64,000 nt of DNA from Silanimonas sp021297925 (GCA_027532825.1 JAPZTL010000008.1:124001-188000); one strand, 5' to 3'. Shown: positions 1-8,968, counted from the stretch's first letter. Notes: a model not told the origin generated them from the sequence alone. Made by a program: numbers and translations.

Positions 1-1809
1 TGGCTTCTGCTCTACATCTACTCGACCTCGGTGAAGCTGGCGACGCTGACCGTCTTCGCCTCCTTCGTCGCCGTGGTCTGGATGCTCGGCACGCTGCGCC
101 TGCTGGGCTACGGCATCGACCCGATGAACATGCTGACGCCGTTCCTGATCTTCGCGATCGCGGTGAGCCACGGCGAACAGATGATCAACCGATTCCGCGG
201 TGAGATCTTCTTCGGCGGCATGGAGGACGGTACGGTAGAAGAGCTGCGCCAGCGCCACGGCATCCCGCCGCTGGAGGCCGCGAAGGCCAGCTTCCGCATG
301 TTGCTCGTGCCCGGCACGGTGGCGCTGCTGGCCGGCTGCATCGGCTTCGCGACCATCATGCTGATCAACATCCAGATGGTGCGCGAGCTCGCGATCACCG
401 CCACCGCGGGCGTGGCGCTCACCATCCTGACCAACCTGATCCTCCTGCCCGTGCTGCTGAGCTACACCACGCTGCGCAACATGGAGAAGAAGCGCGAGTT
501 CCGCCTGCGCCAGCTCACCCAGTTCGACAAGGTCTGGGCCCTGCTGTCCCGCTTCTCGAAGCCGGGGGCCGCCGCGTTCATCGTCTTGGCCGGCCTCGCG
601 ATGTGGTACCTCGCGGAGCGCCAGGGCGACAAGGTGATGATCGGCGACGCGCAGTCGGGCGTGGCAGAGCTCCGGCCCGAGTCCCGCTTCAACCGAGACG
701 CCGAACTGATCACCAGCCGCTTCGCGTTGGGCATCGACACCATCAACGTCATCGTCGAGACCAGCCCGGACGCCTGCACGAACTACCGCGTCATGGAGGT
801 CATCGACCGCCTTTCGTGGCACCTCGCCAACGTCGAGGGCGTGCAGCAGGTGATCAGCCTGCCGATGGCCGCCAAGATCGCGAATGCCGGCTGGAACGAG
901 GGCAACGTGCGTTGGCGCGAGCTGCCGCGCGTGCCGGACAACCTGCGCACCGCGACCCAGAGCTTCGAGACCGACACCGGCCTGCTCAACAACGACTGCT
1001 CGGTGATGCCGGTCACGGTGTTCCTCGCCGACCACAAGTCGACGACCATCGACCGCGTCGTCAACGCGATCAAGGACTTCCGGGAGGCCGAGGCCGGCAA
1101 TGTCGCGTCGCTGCGCACGGTGATGGGCATTTCCGACGGGCAGCCGCTGCCGGACGTGGACGCCACCGGCGTCCGCGAGCGCCTCGCGCAGCTGCACATG
1201 GAGGCGATGGCCGATCCGGCGGCCGCGCCGCTGAATGTCGTCAATCCCCGCATCGGCACCGGCAACGTCGGCGTCATGGCGGCCATCAACGACGAGGTGC
1301 GCGCGGTCGAGCACATCATGCTTTGGCTGCTCTACGCCGCCGTGTTCGTGATGTGCCTGCTGAGCTTCCGAAACCCGCTCGCGGCCCTGTGCATCGTCGC
1401 ACCGCTGGTGCTGGTGACCGAGCTGGGCCATACGCTGATGGTCGAGCTCGACATCGGCATGAAGGTCAACACGTTGACCGTGGTCGCGCTCGGCGTGGGC
1501 ATTGGCGTGGACTACGCGATCTACATCTTCGCGCGCATGCGCGAGGCCATGCTCGCGGGCAAGACGCTGTCGGAGAGCTACTTCATCGCGCTCAAGACCA
1601 CTGGCATCGCGATCTTCTACACGGCGCTGACGCTGGCCGTGGGCGTGGCGACGTGGATCTGGTCCGACCTGAAGTTCCAGGCCGACATGGGCCTGATGCT
1701 GACCTTCATGTTCGTCGTGAACATGATCGCGGCCATCGTCTTCCTCCCGGCCCTGTGCCGCTGGCTGATGCGCCCGACCGAGAAGGACACGTGGACGCCG
1801 CCGCACTGA
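1..1809 (+). CDS. RND/MMPL-family transporter, 3' part (5' end outside window)
   Basis: The reading frame is open from base 1, so the start lies upstream; about 602 C-terminal residues are present. The product is an inner-membrane RND-superfamily (MMPL type) exporter. The visible part shows a first bundle of hydrophobic segments (to about residue 150), a long polar periplasmic domain (about residues 215-440), and a second membrane bundle with the motif GVGIGVDYAIYIF, typical of the second half of these proteins. This family includes lipid and hopanoid exporters; the substrate cannot be told here. The gene ends in a strong hairpin terminator. The family call is firm, the substrate unknown. Confidence 0.85.
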   Translation, partial: WLLLYIYSTSVKLATLTVFASFVAVVWMLGTLRLLGYGIDPMNMLTPFLIFAIAVSHGEQMINRFRGEIFFGGMEDGTVEELRQRHGIPPLEAAKASFRMLLVPGTVALLAGCIGFATIMLINIQMVRELAITATAGVALTILTNLILLPVLLSYTTLRNMEKKREFRLRQLTQFDKVWALLSRFSKPGAAAFIVLAGLAMWYLAERQGDKVMIGDAQSGVAELRPESRFNRDAELITSRFALGIDTINVIVETSPDACTNYRVMEVIDRLSWHLANVEGVQQVISLPMAAKIANAGWNEGNVRWRELPRVPDNLRTATQSFETDTGLLNNDCSVMPVTVFLADHKSTTIDRVVNAIKDFREAEAGNVASLRTVMGISDGQPLPDVDATGVRERLAQLHMEAMADPAAAPLNVVNPRIGTGNVGVMAAINDEVRAVEHIMLWLLYAAVFVMCLLSFRNPLAALCIVAPLVLVTELGHTLMVELDIGMKVNTLTVVALGVGIGVDYAIYIFARMREAMLAGKTLSESYFIALKTTGIAIFYTALTLAVGVATWIWSDLKFQADMGLMLTFMFVVNMIAAIVFLPALCRWLMRPTEKDTWTPPH

Positions 1810-1854
1810 CGGCCTCCGGACGCGCGCGGCCACGGCCGTTCCGCGACGAAGAAA

Positions 1855-1885
1855 GACGAAGGGGCCAATGGCCCCTTCGTCGTTT
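1855..1885. terminator. Bidirectional rho-independent terminator
   Basis: A perfect 12-bp stem (1855-1866 with 1870-1881), a 3-base loop, an A-run before it and GTTT after it. It lies between the 3' ends of the MMPL gene and the convergent AbgT-type gene and can serve both. The arm GACGAAGG is shared with the terminator after the tRNA at 22369. Confidence 0.85.
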
Positions 1886-1903
1886 GTGGAAGACGCGCCC
1901 GTC

Positions 1904-3712
1904 TCAGCCGCCCGGCACGTAGTAGAGCGGCGATCCCGGGCCCAGCGGCGCGCCGACCAGGACCCAGGCCAACAGCATCGCGGTCCACACGAGCCCGATG
2001 ATGATCGAGTACGGCACCATCAGCGCGATCAGCGTGCCGAGGCCGGCCTTCGGACGGTACTTCTGGAACACCGCGAGGATGATCAGCAGGTACGAGTTCA
2101 GCGGCGTCACGATGTTCACCACGGAGTCGCCGATGCGGTAGGCCGCGGTGGTGAGTTCCGGGCTCATGCCCACGATCATGAACATCGGGATGAAGATGGG
2201 TGCCAGGACGCCGAACTTGCTGAGCATGCCGCTCATCGCGAAGTCGCCGAACACCACCACGAGCACGAAGGCCGCGACCAGTGCGAGGATCGGCAGGTCG
2301 GCGTTGAACAGCAGGCTGCCGCCGGCGTAGGCCAGCATCCGGTCGAGGCCGCTGTAGTTCAGGTAGGCGGTGAACTGGGCGAGGAAGAACAGCATCACCA
2401 GCACCGGCACGATGCTGCGCACGCCGTGGTTCAGGGCGTCCGCGAGGTCCTGCTGGCCGCGAAGCGCGCCGGTGGTGATGCCATAGGCGATGCCCGGCAG
2501 CAGGAACAGGATGACGATGACCGGGACGATCACGTGCGACCAGCGCGGCGCGGGCGTCTCGCGGAGGCGCGGCGCGCCCTCGGCGGTGACCAGCAGCGGG
2601 TCGCCGGCCAGCACGGTCGCGCCGTCCACGACCGCCGAATCCATCGATTGCACGGCGATCGGGGTTTCCGTCAGCGCTCGGCCGTTCGGCAGCGTCGGCT
2701 GGCCGTCGCCGTGCAGCGGCATGCCCGGCACGAGCACGGCGCTGGCGAGGAGGCCGATCCCCAGGACGAAGGCGGCCAGTGCGGCCTTCAGTCCGCGGCG
2801 CTCGACGGCCGTCAGCGCCATCTGCTGCGCGGTGCCGTCGGCCGTCGTGGCCTTGTCATCGGGGTGCTGCCGGTTCAGGCGTGGCTCGACGATCACGTCG
2901 GTGACGAACCATCCCGCGGCCATCACGGTGAACACCGAGCCGACCTTGAAGAAGTAGTTGTGCAGGATGGACACGGTGTAGCCCGGGTCGATCACCCGGG
3001 CGGCGTCCTGCGCGAAGCCGGTGAGCACGCCATCGCTGCCGTTCGGGAAGAAGCCCGCGCCGAAGCCACCCGCCACGCCCGCGAAGGCCGCCGCCATGCC
3101 GGCGACCGGGTGCCGCCCCACCGCGAGGTAGAGCGCCGCCGCCAGCGGCGGGAGGATGATGTAGCCCGCGTCGGAGGCGACCGAGGCCGTCGCGCCCAGC
3201 ATCACCACCGCGGGCGTCAGCAGGCGTCTCGGCGTCAGCAGGGCGAGGCTGCGCATGAGCGCCGAGAAGAAACCGAATTTCTCTGCGAGGCCGATGCCGA
3301 GCATCGCCGTGAAGATCAGGGGGAGCGCCGGCATCAGCGCGAAGTTGCGCAGCGCCGACGAGAGCATCCAGTAGAGGCCGTCGGCGGTCAGGAGCGAACG
3401 GGGCTGGATGGGCGCCCCGCTCTCGACGAGGTCCAACTCGGGCCGACCGTTCGCCCCCAGCACCGGTTGCTGCATCGTGCCGCCGTCGGCCTGGACGACG
3501 TCCTGCATCTGCAGCGCGGGCTTGACCGGCTGCACGCTCCATTCCATCGCGGACCCCAGCGCCGAAAGCAACACGACGACGAGAGCGAGCAGGGCGAACA
3601 GCAGGGACGGTTCGGGCAGCTTGTTGCCGAGCCACTCGATCCAGTCGAGCACGCCGCGGCGTGCCGGCGCCGGTGGGGCAGAGGTGGGGGTGTTGGTGGG
3701 GTTGGGGGTCAT
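1904..3712 (-). CDS. AbgT-family transporter
   Basis: A 602-residue inner-membrane protein of the AbgT family (p-aminobenzoyl-glutamate uptake in E. coli AbgT; antimetabolite export in MtrF). Family landmarks are the N-terminal WIEWLGNKLPEP segment, the GLAEKFGFFSALMR region, and ASDAGYIILPPLAA. It is longer than the roughly 510 residues I expect: extra hydrophilic stretches sit at about residues 58-105 and 295-355, probably periplasmic loops. A GGAG ribosome site lies 7 bases before the ATG. It follows the TerC gene on the same strand, but a hairpin between them suggests separate transcription. The direction of transport and the substrate are not decidable. Confidence 0.88.
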   Translation of the reverse strand: MTPNPTNTPTSAPPAPARRGVLDWIEWLGNKLPEPSLLFALLALVVVLLSALGSAMEWSVQPVKPALQMQDVVQADGGTMQQPVLGANGRPELDLVESGAPIQPRSLLTADGLYWMLSSALRNFALMPALPLIFTAMLGIGLAEKFGFFSALMRSLALLTPRRLLTPAVVMLGATASVASDAGYIILPPLAAALYLAVGRHPVAGMAAAFAGVAGGFGAGFFPNGSDGVLTGFAQDAARVIDPGYTVSILHNYFFKVGSVFTVMAAGWFVTDVIVEPRLNRQHPDDKATTADGTAQQMALTAVERRGLKAALAAFVLGIGLLASAVLVPGMPLHGDGQPTLPNGRALTETPIAVQSMDSAVVDGATVLAGDPLLVTAEGAPRLRETPAPRWSHVIVPVIVILFLLPGIAYGITTGALRGQQDLADALNHGVRSIVPVLVMLFFLAQFTAYLNYSGLDRMLAYAGGSLLFNADLPILALVAAFVLVVVFGDFAMSGMLSKFGVLAPIFIPMFMIVGMSPELTTAAYRIGDSVVNIVTPLNSYLLIILAVFQKYRPKAGLGTLIALMVPYSIIIGLVWTAMLLAWVLVGAPLGPGSPLYYVPGG

Positions 3713-3730
3713 GGCGGAGCTCCGGACAAA

Positions 3731-3758
3731 CGGAAGCCCGCGGTGGCGCGGGCTTCCG
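3731..3758 (-). terminator. Rho-independent terminator after the TerC/Alx gene
   Basis: A 12-bp perfect stem (3731-3742 with 3747-3758), loop GTGG, followed on the minus strand by TTTGT. It lies between the TerC-family gene and the AbgT-type gene. Confidence 0.75.
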
Positions 3759-3784
3759 GGTGGATCATGCGGACGTGGCTGGCG

Positions 3785-4837
3785 TCAGGCCGAGGGCGTC
3801 GGCGCCTGGTCGCGGCTCTTCCACAGCGAGTAGACGACGCCGCCGAACAGCAGGCCGAAGGTGACGCCGAGGCTGATCTCGGCCGGCACCTTGCCGTCGA
3901 ACAGCCAGTCGCCGAGGAAGATCTTGCCGCCGATGAAGATCAGCACGAAGGCCAGCGCGTACTTCAGGTAGTGGAAGCGATGGACCATCGCCGCCAGCGC
4001 GAAGTACAGGGCGCGGAGGCCGAGGATCGCGAAGATGTTCGAGGTGTAGACGATGAACGGGTCCGGCGTGATCGCGAAGATCGCCGGCACCGAGTCGATG
4101 GCGAACACCACGTCGGCGATCTCGACCAGCACGAGGCAGAGGAACAGCGGCGTGGCGAACCACACCAGCGGGCCCGAATCACCGGCCTTGGGCAGCTTCA
4201 CGAAGAACTTCTCGCCATGCAGCTCCTTGGTGAGCGGCATGCGCTTCTTCAGGAAGTTCAGCGCGAAGTTGTTGGCGATATCCGGCTCGTCGTCGATGGC
4301 GTAGAGCATCTTCACGCCCGTGGCGATCAGGATCACCGCGAAGACGTAGAGGATCCACGAGAAGTTCATCACCAGCGCGGCGCCGAGGCCGATCATGATC
4401 GCGCGCAGCACGATCACGCCGAGGATGCCCCAGAACAGCACGCGGTGCTGGTAGATGCGCGGCACGGCGAAGTACGTGAAGATCATCGAGATGACGAACA
4501 CGTTGTCCATCGCCAGCGCCTTCTCGACGAGGTAGCCGGTCATGTACAGCTTGACGGCTTCCCAGGCTTTCGCGTCGGGCGTGGGCAGGTTCGCGATCTG
4601 CGGGTCGATGGCCTTGTCGCCACCGTAGTTGTAGTAGATGAACCACACGGCGACGGCCCACAGCAGGCCCAGGCCGATGTAGAGCGCCGACATCCACAGG
4701 CTTTCCTTGACGCCGATCTCGTGGGCTTCCTTGTGCAGGACGCCGAGATCGAAGACGAGGATGGCGAGGACGGCGCCGAGGAAGGCGAGCCACACCCAAA
4801 TGGGCATACCCAGCCAGAGGCCGGTCAACAGTTCCAT
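3785..4837 (-). CDS. TerC/Alx-family integral membrane protein
   Basis: A 350-residue polytopic inner-membrane protein of the TerC family, which includes Alx, a manganese exporter of E. coli, and tellurite-resistance proteins. It contains the family's acidic membrane motifs: EKALAMDNVFV near residue 105 and EIADVVFAIDSVPAIFAI near residue 240. The acidic residues in both are thought to bind metal. A GGAG site lies 6 bases upstream of the ATG. Alx genes often carry a manganese-sensing yybP-ykoY riboswitch; I looked in the 200-base leader and did not see its conserved core. Family assignment is firm; manganese export is likely but inferred. Confidence 0.9.
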   Translation of the reverse strand: MELLTGLWLGMPIWVWLAFLGAVLAILVFDLGVLHKEAHEIGVKESLWMSALYIGLGLLWAVAVWFIYYNYGGDKAIDPQIANLPTPDAKAWEAVKLYMTGYLVEKALAMDNVFVISMIFTYFAVPRIYQHRVLFWGILGVIVLRAIMIGLGAALVMNFSWILYVFAVILIATGVKMLYAIDDEPDIANNFALNFLKKRMPLTKELHGEKFFVKLPKAGDSGPLVWFATPLFLCLVLVEIADVVFAIDSVPAIFAITPDPFIVYTSNIFAILGLRALYFALAAMVHRFHYLKYALAFVLIFIGGKIFLGDWLFDGKVPAEISLGVTFGLLFGGVVYSLWKSRDQAPTPSA

Positions 4838-5042
4838 GAGTTACTCCGAAGGCAGGTCGATGGGTCATCGATGCCCGGCCTCGGTGCGAGGCGTGGAGCG
4901 TCCGTGCGGCGGGCCGGTGGATCGATGAACGACTCCGACATCGCCATGCATCACGCATGACCAGAGGGGCCCGCAGTCGTTTTGCGAGTGTTGTCAGCGT
5001 TGCGTGAAACGGCGGTGAATCGCCGGGGCCGAGGGTCCCGCC

Positions 5043-5933
5043 TCAGGGCTGGGCGGCGGCGGCCCGGGCCTTCTGCCAGCCGCGCAGGGCGATGGCCAGC
5101 ACCCCGCCCAGCACCATGGCGCCGCCGATCCACAGCTTCGGGCCGGGCCGGTCGCCCCAGAACACCACCCCCAACCCGATGGCCAGCACCGGGGCGAGCA
5201 ACAACCACGGCGTGACCTGGGCCACCGGGTGGCGCTGCACCAGCACGTAGTAGAGCCCGTGCCCCAGCAGGGACGAGACCAAGGCCGAGTAGGCCACGCC
5301 GCTCCAGCCGATCCAGGTGCCGCCGGCCAGACTTTGCGTCAGCGGCCCTTCGATGAGGAACGACAGCCCCAGCAGCGGACCGACGCTGATCAGGGCCAGC
5401 CAGCCCTGCTGGCTCCACGGCGTCTGGCCCTGCAGGCCGCGCATCATCACGGTGGCGAGGGCGAGGAAGCCCGCCGAGCAGAGCATCAGCAGCAGGGACG
5501 CCGGACGGTCGAGCACCAGTGGGTCGAAGCCGAGCACCAGCACGCCGGCGAAGCTCACGGCGATGGCCAACCCCGTCCGCCACGCGAAACGCTCACCGAG
5601 CAGCCACCACGCCAGCAGCGCTGACATCGGCACATAGCTCTGCATCACGATGGCTACCGACGACAGGTCGCCGGCCAGCTTCAGCGCCCAGAAGCTCAGG
5701 CCGAAGTGCACCACGCCCAGGCCTACGCTGATGCCGAGAAGGCGCGGCCACTGCCCTGGTGCCGGCGCCTTCAGGAAGGGCCACAGCACCAGGGCCAGCA
5801 GGGCCATGCGCAGGCCGGTGAACAGCAGCGGTGGAAATTCCTGCAGCGCGTAGGCCGAGGTGAGGAAGTTGATCGCCCAGACGACGCAGACGATCGCGAC
5901 CAGGCCGATGTCGCGCGGAGGAAGGGCGTTCAA
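5043..5933 (-). CDS. EamA-family (DMT) permease
   Basis: A 296-residue protein with ten hydrophobic segments arranged as two EamA repeats (about residues 5-135 and 145-285), the pattern of drug/metabolite transporters such as YdcZ/RhaT-like exporters. The reading frame has no ATG near the N-terminus; I chose a TTG at 5933 that overlaps the stop of the upstream gene (TTGA), which implies translational coupling. It starts just before the first hydrophobic segment. Substrate unknown. Confidence 0.82.
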   Translation of the reverse strand: MNALPPRDIGLVAIVCVVWAINFLTSAYALQEFPPLLFTGLRMALLALVLWPFLKAPAPGQWPRLLGISVGLGVVHFGLSFWALKLAGDLSSVAIVMQSYVPMSALLAWWLLGERFAWRTGLAIAVSFAGVLVLGFDPLVLDRPASLLLMLCSAGFLALATVMMRGLQGQTPWSQQGWLALISVGPLLGLSFLIEGPLTQSLAGGTWIGWSGVAYSALVSSLLGHGLYYVLVQRHPVAQVTPWLLLAPVLAIGLGVVFWGDRPGPKLWIGGAMVLGGVLAIALRGWQKARAAAAQP

Positions 5934-6394
5934 TACGGAATGCCGAGGCGCCGGTAGAGCTTCGAGAGCGTCCACGCCGGGCCGACCAGCAGGTAGACGA
6001 GGTCGGTGAAGAAACTCGGCCGCTTCCCTTCGATCTTGTGCCCGATGAACTGGCCGATCCACGCCGCGACGAACACGACGATGGCGGTGACGAGCAGCCC
6101 GCGCATGCCGATGGCGTTGGCGAGGAACCAGCACAGCGCGCCGGCACCGACGAAGCTGGCCGCCGCGCCGAGGCCCAGCGTGCGCGAGCCGCGGAAGTAC
6201 CACGCGGCGAGGATCGCCATCAGGAAGCCGGCGAACGCGCCCGGCTGGAACCAGGTGCCGGGCACCGGGATCGTCCACACCATCGCGATGATCGACCACA
6301 GGATCAGCGGTACGCAGACGAGGTGGATCGCCTGGTTCGTCGCGTTCTCGTGGTCGCGGCCGTAGTGCTCGAGCAGGGTGTGCAGGCGGCTCAT
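5930..6394 (-). CDS. Mpo1-like (DUF962) membrane protein
   Basis: A 154-residue protein with four hydrophobic segments. It matches the DUF962/Mpo1 family (yeast Mpo1 is an iron-dependent dioxygenase acting on 2-hydroxy fatty acids). The conserved histidines are visible: H..GRDHENATNQAIH at the N-terminus and QFIGHKIEGKRPSFF near residue 115. A GGAG site lies 5 bases before the ATG. Its stop overlaps the start of the EamA gene. The enzymatic role in bacteria is inferred from the eukaryotic member. Confidence 0.82.
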   Translation of the reverse strand: MSRLHTLLEHYGRDHENATNQAIHLVCVPLILWSIIAMVWTIPVPGTWFQPGAFAGFLMAILAAWYFRGSRTLGLGAAASFVGAGALCWFLANAIGMRGLLVTAIVVFVAAWIGQFIGHKIEGKRPSFFTDLVYLLVGPAWTLSKLYRRLGIPY

Positions 6395-6416
6395 GCGGTC
6401 TCCGTGGAGCGCGAGG

Positions 6417-7325
6417 TCAGTCGATCGTGATCCCGGCGAGGCGTTGCAGCGCCTCGGCGTACTTGGCGCGGGTCACGGCGATCACCTCGGCCGGCAGCGA
6501 CGGGCCCGGTGCCGTCTTGTTCCAGTCCAGCGTCTCGAGGTGGTCGCGCACGTACTGCTTGTCGTAGCTCGGCGGGCTGGTGCCGACGGAGTAGGTGTCG
6601 GCCGGCCAGAAGCGCGAGGAGTCGGGCGTGAGCATCTCGTCCATCACCACCAGCGTGCCGTCGGCATCGAGGCCGAACTCCAGCTTGGTGTCGGCGATGA
6701 TGATGCCGCGCTCCAGCGCGTAGGCCGCGGCGAAGCGGTAGATCGCCAGCGTCGCCGCGCGCACTTTCTCCGCCAGTTCACCGCCAATGGCGGCGACGAC
6801 CGCATCGAAGCTCACGTTCTCGTCGTGGTCGCCGACGGCGGCCTTGGTGCTGGGCGTGAAGATCGGCTCCGGCAGTCGTTCTGCTTGCCTGAGGCCTGTT
6901 GGCAAGGCGATGCCGCAGACCTGGCCGGTCTTCTGGTAGTCCTTCCAGCCGCTGCCGATCAGGTAGCCGCGGGCGATGGCTTCCACCGGGAGCGGCTTCA
7001 GCGCCTTCGTCACCACCGCGCGCTTGGCGTAAAGCGCGGCATCGGTGCCGGGCGGCAGCACGCTGGCCACGTCGGTGCCGGTGAGGTGGTTCGGCATCAG
7101 GTGGGCGGTCTTGCCGAACCAGAAGTTCGAGATCTGGCAGAGCATCTCGCCTTTGCCGGGGATCGGGTCGGGCAGCACCACGTCGAAGGCCGAGAGCCGG
7201 TCGCTGGCCACCATCAGCAGGCGGCCACGGCCGTCCGGGCCCGGCGGCAGGTCGTAGACGTCGCGCACCTTGCCGCGGTGGCGCAGGGGCAGGGCGAGGT
7301 TCGAGGTGTGCAGGGTCGTCGACAC
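6417..7325 (-). CDS. purC: Phosphoribosylaminoimidazole-succinocarboxamide synthase (SAICAR synthetase)
   Basis: A 302-residue cytosolic enzyme that joins CAIR and aspartate, with ATP, in purine synthesis. Visible family motifs are RGKVRDVYDLP at the N-terminus, SDRLSAFDVV, the ARGYLIGSGWKDYQ segment and the IIADTKLEFG motif near residue 220. The length fits the longer, proteobacterial/yeast-like form. It starts with GTG, and no clear ribosome site is seen. A TACAAT box about 30 bases upstream is the probable promoter -10. It is divergent from the cytochrome gene. Confidence 0.95.
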   Translation of the reverse strand: MSTTLHTSNLALPLRHRGKVRDVYDLPPGPDGRGRLLMVASDRLSAFDVVLPDPIPGKGEMLCQISNFWFGKTAHLMPNHLTGTDVASVLPPGTDAALYAKRAVVTKALKPLPVEAIARGYLIGSGWKDYQKTGQVCGIALPTGLRQAERLPEPIFTPSTKAAVGDHDENVSFDAVVAAIGGELAEKVRAATLAIYRFAAAYALERGIIIADTKLEFGLDADGTLVVMDEMLTPDSSRFWPADTYSVGTSPPSYDKQYVRDHLETLDWNKTAPGPSLPAEVIAVTRAKYAEALQRLAGITID

Positions 7326-7354
7326 GGCGGGCAGGGCGGAACGGGGAAGCCGCC

Positions 7355-7360
7355 ATTGTA
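7355..7360 (-). promoter_or_regulatory. Probable -10 box of purC
   Basis: TACAAT on the minus strand, which would put the transcript start about 23 bases before the GTG of purC. No clear -35 element is seen. Confidence 0.45.
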
Positions 7361-7385
7361 GCGGCCCACCTCACGGGCGCCGCGC

Positions 7386-7391
7386 TAGACT
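7386..7391 (+). promoter_or_regulatory. Probable -10 box, leaderless start of the cytochrome gene
   Basis: TAGACT only 8 bases before the ATG at 7400, with no ribosome site between. The transcript would begin at or next to the start codon. Confidence 0.5.
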
Positions 7392-7399
7392 CCGCGCCC

Positions 7400-7777
7400 A
7401 TGAGCCCGCGCCCCGTCCTCCTGCTTGTCGCCCTGCTGGGCGTGTCCACCGTGCTGGCCCAGACCAGCCCCCCCGCCGGCTCGCCCCGCCTGGCGGCCCG
7501 CCCTGCGCCGCCGCCCGTCGCCATGGCGAAGCCGGCCCAACTGGGCCTGTGCGTGGCCTGCCATGGGGAGAACGGCGTGGCGCGCCAACCGGGCACCCCC
7601 CACCTCGGCGGCCAGGACGAGGCCTATCTCGTCCTCAGCCTCAACGCCTATCGCGACGGCAGCCGCCGCGCCGCCGCCATGAACGCGATCAGCAACGCGC
7701 TGCAGCCGGACGACATCGAGGCCCTGGCGCGCTGGTACGCCTCGCAGCCGGGCTTCCGCCCGCCGGCAGAGCGTTGA
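7400..7777 (+). CDS. Periplasmic class I c-type cytochrome
   Basis: A 125-residue exported mono-heme cytochrome c. A signal peptide spans residues 1-20 (cut after VLA). The heme site is CVACH at 51-55, and the likely distal ligand is Met94. The spacing and the GENGV...P.L.GQ pattern after the heme site resemble one half of cytochrome c4. It would carry electrons in the periplasm toward a terminal oxidase or similar partner. The gene is followed one base later by the J-domain gene. Confidence 0.9.
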   Translation: MSPRPVLLLVALLGVSTVLAQTSPPAGSPRLAARPAPPPVAMAKPAQLGLCVACHGENGVARQPGTPHLGGQDEAYLVLSLNAYRDGSRRAAAMNAISNALQPDDIEALARWYASQPGFRPPAER

Positions 7778-7778
7778 G

Positions 7779-8105
7779 ATGCGCTGGTACGGCACGATCC
7801 TCGGCTTCCTCGCGGGCTGGCTCCTCGTGCGCCACCCCGCTGGCGGCGTTTTGGGTGCGCTGATCGGGATGGCCTTCGACCGCGGCTGGTTCCGTCGCGG
7901 CGGTCCGGACCCCTACATGGTGCTCGACGTCGACCCCAGCGCCGACGACGAGACGATCCGCCGCGCCTGGCAGCGCCTGGTCTCGCAGTACCACCCCGAC
8001 CGGCTCGCCGGTGCCGCCCCGGAGCTGCGCTCGCAGGCGGACAAGAAGCTGCGCGAGATCAACCGCGCCTACGACCTGATCCAGCGGCAGCGCCGTCGGC
8101 GCTGA
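7779..8105 (+). CDS. Membrane-anchored J-domain (DnaJ-like) protein
   Basis: A 108-residue protein. Residues 1-32 form a glycine-rich hydrophobic segment, and residues 44-105 form a J domain with the HPD triad at 72-74, the contact that stimulates Hsp70 (DnaK) ATPase. The anchor plus short J domain recalls the C-terminal domain and membrane segment of DjlA, but the central part of DjlA is missing. It begins one base after the cytochrome stop and is probably co-transcribed with it. It is likely a DnaK co-chaperone acting at the inner membrane. Confidence 0.85.
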   Translation: MRWYGTILGFLAGWLLVRHPAGGVLGALIGMAFDRGWFRRGGPDPYMVLDVDPSADDETIRRAWQRLVSQYHPDRLAGAAPELRSQADKKLREINRAYDLIQRQRRRR

Positions 8106-8129
8106 AGCACCATCGCCTTGGAGCCCGCC

Positions 8130-8804
8130 ATGCCCCCCTGCGTCATCGCCCCGTCCATCCTCTCGGCCGACTTCGCGCGCCTCGGCGACGAGGTCAACGC
8201 CGTGCTCAAGGCCGGCGCCGACTGGGTGCACTTCGACGTGATGGACAACCACTACGTGCCGAACCTGACCATCGGCCCGCTGGTCTGCGAAGCGCTTCGC
8301 AAGCACGGCATCACCGCGCCGATCGACGTGCACCTGATGGTGGAGCCGGTCGACCGCATCGTCCCGGACTTCGCCAAGGCCGGCGCGTCGGTCATCAGCT
8401 TCCATCCGGAAGCCAGCCGCCACGTCGACCGCACCATCCAGCTCATCAAGTCCCACGGCTGCCAGGCCGGCCTCGTGCTGAACCCGGCCACGCCGCTCGA
8501 GGTGCTCGACTACACGTTGGAGAATCTCGACCTCGTGCTGGTGATGAGTGTGAACCCCGGCTTCGGCGGACAGGGCTTCATCGATTCGGCGCTGCGCAAG
8601 ATCGAGGCGATCCGCAAGCGCATCGATTCAAGCGGCAAGGCCGTCCGCCTCGAAGTGGACGGTGGCGTCAAGGCCGACAACATCGGCCGCATCGCTGCGG
8701 CGGGCGCCGACACCTTCGTCGCCGGCTCGGCCATCTTCAATGCGCCGGACTACGCCGACGTCATCGCGAAGATGCGTGCCGAAGTGGCCGCCGCCCGCAG
8801 CTGA
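8130..8804 (+). CDS. rpe: Ribulose-phosphate 3-epimerase
   Basis: A 224-residue TIM-barrel enzyme interconverting ribulose-5-phosphate and xylulose-5-phosphate in the pentose phosphate pathway. Motifs: APSILSADF at the N-terminus, WVHFDVMDNHYVPN (catalytic and metal-binding Asp and His), DVHLMVEP, MSVNPGFGGQ, and LEVDGGVK (second catalytic Asp). The ATG at 8130 is preceded by GGAG at 6 bases; an in-frame TTG at 8118 has no such site. Upstream are the cytochrome and J-domain genes on the same strand. Confidence 0.96.
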   Translation: MPPCVIAPSILSADFARLGDEVNAVLKAGADWVHFDVMDNHYVPNLTIGPLVCEALRKHGITAPIDVHLMVEPVDRIVPDFAKAGASVISFHPEASRHVDRTIQLIKSHGCQAGLVLNPATPLEVLDYTLENLDLVLVMSVNPGFGGQGFIDSALRKIEAIRKRIDSSGKAVRLEVDGGVKADNIGRIAAAGADTFVAGSAIFNAPDYADVIAKMRAEVAAARS

Positions 8805-8957
8805 GCCGCAACGGCGGGCGACTTCGACATCGCTGGGCGGGGTCGGCACGCGGCCAAGGAAGCGCGCGAAGGCCAGGTCGGCGTCTCGCGGCGGCTCGCC
8901 GTCATGCGCGCCACGGGGCAGCGAGGCCCCCGGGGGCAGTTCGATCTCGAGGCTCAT
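8628..8957 (-). CDS. Possible small ORF, partly antisense to rpe
   Basis: A 109-codon frame on the minus strand starting at 8957 with an excellent ribosome site (AAAGGAG, 6 bases before the ATG) that lies against the stop of the preceding small ORF. The first 50 residues lie in intergenic DNA and read like a protein (acidic, MSLEIELPPG at the N-terminus). The last 59 residues are antisense to the 3' end of rpe and may be accidental. I do not recognise it. It may be real, broken near 8805, or spurious. Confidence 0.35.
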   Translation of the reverse strand: MSLEIELPPGASLPRGAHDGEPPRDADLAFARFLGRVPTPPSDVEVARRCGSAAGGGHFGTHLRDDVGVVRRIEDGRAGDEGVGARRSDAADVVGLDATVHFEADGLAA

Positions 8958-8968
8958 CGGGGCTCCTT

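Noticed and set aside
1868..4960. 1030-codon plus-strand open frame opposite the AbgT and TerC genes
   Set aside because: Its translation is dominated by R, H, E, D and Q with no hydrophobic core; it is the antisense shadow of two well-supported membrane protein genes in GC-rich DNA.
4838..5042. yybP-ykoY manganese riboswitch before the TerC/Alx gene
   Set aside because: Expected from family habit, but the conserved core bases and paired helices are not visible in the 200-base leader on the minus strand.
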